Source of the DNA: Pedobacter sp. BMA
GTDB lineage: Bacteria > Bacteroidota > Bacteroidia > Sphingobacteriales > Sphingobacteriaceae
Length of the DNA: 64,000 nucleotides
Reading direction: 5' to 3'
Assembly (NCBI RefSeq): GCF_001027745.1
Contig: NZ_LECU01000010.1
Span: 62,001-126,000, forward strand
Shown: one piece after another, positions 60,434 to 64,000 of the stretch
Layout: each line of letters opens with the position of its first letter
How positions within the stretch are numbered: position 1 is the first letter of the stretch
Program-made: the position numbers and the translations under genes
The notes under the pieces: model-generated
What the model saw: the letters and a program-made list of their open reading frames with translations, nothing else
What the model was told of the DNA's origin: nothing
The model's database searches: none

Positions 60434-61225
60434 TTAAAGCCGCTCAAATTTTCTAATCCAATCTTTTAGGACACTGATCCTGGATTTATCTGCGGTGAGT
60501 TGTAGACTTTGTGTTATGCAGCCAACAAAATAATTGCGTAGCCAATTGTATTTTGCATAGAACTTCTGGTCGCTGTACAGATTCTTTTTAATGTTGTTGT
60601 AAACGGTTGTTATAAGAGGACTGATTTTTGTGTCTTCCTCTTTCAGTGCATATGCATAATCAATAAAGATGGCATCATTTTCAATGTTCGTCGAAGCATT
60701 GTGCCGGAATATATAATTTGAATGGGAATTGAACTGCTCGCTCTTATTCAACGAATCCATGAGTTCTGTGCGATCCATTGCCAGATGGGAGATAATTGAT
60801 GGATCGATGATCACCCTTGGGTAAATCGCCTCCGCTTCCAATTGGTATGCGCGTATGTAACCTTTTCCTACAATGATGTTATGAGCATCATCAAAAAAAG
60901 CTTCACCATAAGATACCGCACCTCGTATTAAAATGTTTTTGAACATTAGCTTGCGTTGGATTTTTCGCACAGCCCTTATAAGCCTTTTTAATCCGTTTAG
61001 ATCATCAGGTGTAATCAATATAATTGAGTCACTTATATTCAGTGACTGGATTTTCTGATTTTCACGCTTCATCTCTGATAGGATTTCTGTTACAGTCTGA
61101 AAATATTGTTCCAACTGGACATGCTGGCTTTTATATACCAGATCACTAAAGCCAAGTACATCTATAAAAGCCACATATTGTTTAGGTATTGGGTTAGGAA
61201 GGTTGAACGGTGTAGTTTCCATCAT
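60434..61225 (-). CDS. Class III nucleotide cyclase-like protein
   Basis: A protein of about 263 residues starting M-M-E-T-T-P-F-N (open frame to 61276). The segment V-A-F-I-D-V-L-G-F-S-D-L matches the first metal-binding motif of class III adenylyl/guanylyl cyclases (F-x-D-x-x-G-F-T/S). A second Asp lies in I-S-D-S-I-I-L-I, where the second metal Asp is expected. Further on, R-G-A-V-S-Y-G-E-A and G-K-G-Y-I-R-A-Y-Q-L-E-A-E-A resemble the R-I-G-x-x-x-G and V-N-x-A-A-R-L-E regions. Both metal Asp positions are kept, so activity is possible. The product nucleotide is unknown. It lies in a mobile island next to a dual-nuclease gene. Confidence 0.7.
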   Translation of the reverse strand: MMETTPFNLPNPIPKQYVAFIDVLGFSDLVYKSQHVQLEQYFQTVTEILSEMKRENQKIQSLNISDSIILITPDDLNGLKRLIRAVRKIQRKLMFKNILIRGAVSYGEAFFDDAHNIIVGKGYIRAYQLEAEAIYPRVIIDPSIISHLAMDRTELMDSLNKSEQFNSHSNYIFRHNASTNIENDAIFIDYAYALKEEDTKISPLITTVYNNIKKNLYSDQKFYAKYNWLRNYFVGCITQSLQLTADKSRISVLKDWIRKFERL

Positions 61226-61276
61226 GAGAGCATATTTAAAATTTTGATTTGGAGTAAACTGAGCTAAAATAATCAT

Positions 61277-61858
61277 AATTCTTCGTCAAAAGACCTGCTG
61301 TTGACGATATTTTTTTAATTCAGTGCGTTGTCGTGGGGCGGTAGATAAGACGGCGCCTGATATAGTTGACTACAAAGCTAATGTGAGATTTTAAAACGTT
61401 TTCTATTGAATACCCAAGATTTAAGTGACTTGGGCTTATGGCAACTTTCTAACCATCCAGAGAAAAATCAATCTAATGGATTGGGTTTGCCGAATACCTG
61501 AGGTTATTCTTGTAACTTTCTGTATATCATTTATATATGTAGTTAAAAAGCAAACAAAACATTTTGTTCTTTAAGTATAGGAGATATAGTTTCGGAACAT
61601 ATGTATAGCGAATTAGAAATTTTATCTCGTTTACATGCTTGAAATGCTCTTGTTAAATAAGGCGAAGGGAAGTTCATTCACTCATTTTTGTACACCTGGC
61701 GAACAGTTCCTAAGCATTTCCACTGTTATGTAAATCGACCAAGTGCAAAGAACAAATAGTGTCTGTAAGAAAGGCTCCATAAAACCTGTTAGATCGAAAT
61801 TGCAAAATATATTTATGTCAGTAGCTTGATAATTTGGATCAAAAAATTAAATTATCAA
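61277..61858. other. 582-nt AT-rich gap in the island
   Basis: No convincing gene seen. A hairpin CCCAAG...CTTGGG lies near 61421-61442. The region separates the nuclease gene from the cyclase-like gene, both on the minus strand, and could hold the promoter of the latter. Confidence 0.3.
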
Positions 61859-62995
61859 CTATCGGATCATCTTGGTTAGCATCTCATCGATTTTTTCTCT
61901 CAAAATTTCAGTTGGGTCGCTAATTTTGTGACGTTCTGCACGACCTTCGTAGAGGGCCAACATTTCACACAGATCTTTGTCTGTAAGATTTACAATCAAT
62001 TTCCCTTGCTCCCGCATGGCTCCTTTAGCAGCAATCAGTGCATTTTTGTCAGCGCCTTTTTTTGAGATAACAAAAGCAATCATACGATACCCTTTCTCAA
62101 ACAAATATTTTTCAGTGGTGAATATTTGACCTTGCTTAATTTTATTAACATAATTTTTAAATTCAAATAGCACGTAACGGGAGTTAAAGTCGCCTACAAT
62201 TTCCTGCCAAAAATTATGGTCTGATCGTATCCTGCAAACGAGATCGAAGCGATGAATACCCGCATCGGTTGTAAGTTGATCTTCCCATAATGCCAGATCG
62301 CGGTCAAACAGAAAGCGTAAAATTTCAATGCATGCTTTTTCATATTGCCGATCAGGACTTGCATCGTCGTCGTCACTATCATCGTCATCACTTCTTCCTG
62401 ACGGTACCATCCGCAATATTTCACATAGTTCTTCGCCTTTGGTTTTAATTGCTGGTGTAGGACTCGGCGTTTTCTTTGGAGTATCAGGCAAATCTTTTAA
62501 ATCTCTTATCGGCAAGTCATCTAGTTCAAATCCGAATTCAATCGACATAAATTCTGCAGGTGACTCGCCCGTAGCCTGCACGTAAAGCTGTTCCAATTCA
62601 TAATATAGGTCTGGGTTATTGAACGTGAGTCTAAACAAGTCCGTAATATCCCAAATGTGAACACTAAATTGTTCAAGCAATTGTTGCTTATAAGGTTTTG
62701 AAACTGCAGAAGATACTATGAGTAAATTTATTTTATATAGGCCTACTAACGGCTGAAAATGCTCAACTGCATTTTCAATCATTTTTGGCGAGACGGTTCG
62801 ACTACTGTAAAGTTTTATTTCTGCGATACCGTTAAGATCACCTCGTTCAAATATGATATCGGTCTCACGTTCTATTGGCTGTTCAATGAATTGATTGATC
62901 TTTATAGTAAAGTTATGAGTAAGAAAAACTTCTTGGCAAACTTTCTCAAATTGATAGCCAAGCTGTATTCTCTGTTTATTAAAACGTGTAGGCAT
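61859..62995 (-). CDS. Dual PD-(D/E)XK nuclease-like protein
   Basis: A 378-residue protein with two nuclease cores. The first (residues about 14-125) has E17, D46 and E59-x-K61 (A-E-I-K) in the Mrr/restriction-endonuclease pattern, followed by L-L-I-V-S-S. A Pro/Lys-rich and then very acidic linker (D-D-D-D-S-D-D-D-D) covers about 165-213. The second core (about 217-345) has Y-E-K-A near 218, D251 in R-F-D-L-V, and E278-x-K280 in Y-V-L-F-E-F-K, then A-F-V-I-S-K. Both catalytic triads look complete. No other domain is visible. The island context and neighbours suggest a defence effector. Confidence 0.75.
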   Translation of the reverse strand: MPTRFNKQRIQLGYQFEKVCQEVFLTHNFTIKINQFIEQPIERETDIIFERGDLNGIAEIKLYSSRTVSPKMIENAVEHFQPLVGLYKINLLIVSSAVSKPYKQQLLEQFSVHIWDITDLFRLTFNNPDLYYELEQLYVQATGESPAEFMSIEFGFELDDLPIRDLKDLPDTPKKTPSPTPAIKTKGEELCEILRMVPSGRSDDDDSDDDDASPDRQYEKACIEILRFLFDRDLALWEDQLTTDAGIHRFDLVCRIRSDHNFWQEIVGDFNSRYVLFEFKNYVNKIKQGQIFTTEKYLFEKGYRMIAFVISKKGADKNALIAAKGAMREQGKLIVNLTDKDLCEMLALYEGRAERHKISDPTEILREKIDEMLTKMIR

Positions 62996-63221
62996 GGTAT
63001 TAGGGTTTTATGAATCGAATATCTGTATATGTCTAGGGAGAATCAAATTATTGGTTTACCTAAAATCCTATCCTTAAGAAAGCTACCCTTATCAAATGGC
63101 AAAAGCATATAGCTTCAATAATTCCTTTTTTTTAAAACCGGTGTTATATTTTTGACATCAAGTAAGAACAAATTGTTAATCATATATGATTTCCTCATGC
63201 ATTTGTTTTAGAAAATTTGAA

Positions 63222-64000
63222 CTAAACTTCTTCACTAAAGTCTGCAATAATATCGTATCTCACAAAAAACTCTTTGGTTCCAGAGGCAAGATCGAAGAAA
63301 CCGCTAAGTTCTGAGGTTATCGGGATAAATATTCTATTGTCTGTGACAATAGTGGTGGTTGGCAAAGCCTTACCACCAGTTGAGTCATCAGAAAGTTTTT
63401 CCTTTAATTCTATTTCATAATACAGAGATAGCTTATTTGACGCATGTGTAAAAATATAAACTATCTTATGCATACTCCAGATGACTTTGGTTGTGTGTGG
63501 CTCAAGAAAAAAACTTAACTGACTTTTGAATATTTTTTCTGACAGACTCAGAAAAAGCTGAAAATTGTTCAGACTGGGGTAAGACTTGTCTGTCTTGAGC
63601 AATTTCTTTTCTGTTGTGGTTTCGCGCCTTATAATCGGTGGCAGGGGGGCAAAACCGTCAATACCTAAATCCTCGAAAACTTCAACCCCCACAATACTGG
63701 GTATCTCTTCCTCCACGGACCCAACCTGCGTGTATCCGACGTACTGCTTCTGGCTCCTCGTAATCGTGTTAGATTTCTTGATCACTTCTGCAAGCCCTAT
63801 TTCCCCTGCAGCAAATTCAGATAAAAGTGCTTCCACTTCGCCCATTTCTGAGTACTCATATTTATACAGCTCCTTATTTTTCATCAGAATCTGTTGAAGT
63901 GCATCAGCACCCTGTTTTGTGGATGATGGGACGTATTGGGAAAACTTTTGGTACAGATAGTTTCTAACGAAATCCTTAACAAAACTCGCAAATAAAGCCC
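63222..64000 (-). CDS. Large island protein, 5' end outside window
   Basis: The frame reads without a stop from the right edge to TGA/TAA at 63222, so this is the C-terminal 258 or so residues of a longer protein. An internal Met at 63884 is not the true start. The visible part opens F-V-K-D-F-V-R-N-Y-L-Y-Q-K-F and V-P-S-S-T-K-Q-G-A-D-A-L-Q, helical and charged. A beta-rich C-terminus follows (T-K-V-I-W-S-M-H-K-I-V-Y-I-F-T, L-S-L-Y-Y-E-I-E-L). The style recalls C-termini of GHKL/Hsp90-like ATPases of defence islands, but the ATPase part is outside the window, so this is a low-confidence guess. It precedes the dual-nuclease gene by 226 nt on the same strand. Confidence 0.6.
   Translation of the reverse strand, partial: ALFASFVKDFVRNYLYQKFSQYVPSSTKQGADALQQILMKNKELYKYEYSEMGEVEALLSEFAAGEIGLAEVIKKSNTITRSQKQYVGYTQVGSVEEEIPSIVGVEVFEDLGIDGFAPLPPIIRRETTTEKKLLKTDKSYPSLNNFQLFLSLSEKIFKSQLSFFLEPHTTKVIWSMHKIVYIFTHASNKLSLYYEIELKEKLSDDSTGGKALPTTTIVTDNRIFIPITSELSGFFDLASGTKEFFVRYDIIADFSEEV

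Noticed and set aside
60434-61225. Calling the cyclase-like gene a Pycsar cyclase
   Set aside because: No adjacent TIR or transmembrane effector is seen and the motif match is by eye only.
1-64000. tRNA, rRNA and CRISPR search by eye
   Set aside because: No cloverleaf, rRNA block or regularly spaced repeat array was seen. A tRNA is not present at the mnmE junction either.
53453-64000. Second copy of the mnmE 3' end as the right attachment site
   Set aside because: No copy of ttctgtatcggg was found in the island part of the window; similar text near 61519 (ttctgtatat) matches only 8 bases.

Overview
The window looks like a chromosome segment from a Bacteroidota member of the Sphingobacteriaceae, most like Pedobacter or a close relative. 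The reasons are a SusC/SusD pair, GH92/GH125/GH95 exo-glycosidases, many Bacteroidota-type secreted and lipobox proteins, almost no Shine-Dalgarno sites, and repeated -7 boxes of the TAnnTTTG type. No rRNA, tRNA or CRISPR array was seen. The organism call is inference from gene families; no database was searched.

Layout. 1-2656 (minus): an operon of a family-4 glycosyltransferase, an acyl-CoA-dehydrogenase-like flavoprotein and a PIG-L/LmbE deacetylase cut by the left edge. 2.8-9.7 kb: small proteins (cold-shock-like, SelW-like, DoxX-like), a TPR histidine kinase with a lone receiver, a decayed AraC C-terminus and a DUF2264 protein. 9.9-15.2 kb: an envelope redox locus with a secreted ankyrin protein, a DUF2271 protein, a PepSY membrane protein fused to a flavodoxin/FAD/NAD(P)H reductase, and a convergent ApbE flavin transferase. 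15.3-23.8 kb: small and regulatory genes, a voltage-gated-type K+ channel with a zinc ribbon, azoreductase and mnmA. 24-33 kb: an alpha-mannan or N-glycan trimming cluster (two GH92, one GH125, one GH95-like). 33-53.5 kb: mostly core genes (queG, a GNAT-nitrilase fusion, ruvB, a 3-hydroxyacyl-CoA dehydrogenase, a susC/susD-like pair, pdxH, a yqgE homologue, purE, purK, an HI0933-type flavoprotein, a B12-type radical SAM protein, mnmE).

53.5-64 kb is an accessory island that begins directly after the 3' end of mnmE. It carries a three-HTH DNA-binding protein preceded by CTTAA repeats in 10-bp phase, an intact tyrosine integrase, an excisionase-like protein, orphan genes that share a palindromic upstream site (TACGG-N4-CCGTA), and a second integrase in which a TAA stop sits at the expected catalytic tyrosine. 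Next come a class-III nucleotide-cyclase-like protein, a protein with two complete PD-(D/E)XK nuclease cores, and a large gene running off the right edge. The last three, all on the minus strand, are the best candidates for an undescribed defence-type module.

How the parts work together. In the redox locus, ApbE probably attaches FMN to the DUF2271 protein (a T-G-A-S motif is visible), while the PepSY-reductase fusion would carry electrons from cytoplasmic NAD(P)H across the inner membrane. In the glycan cluster, GH92 and GH125 enzymes would remove alpha-mannose and the GH95-like enzyme a fucose-type cap. MnmA, MnmE and QueG all act on tRNA wobble position 34 but are not in one operon.
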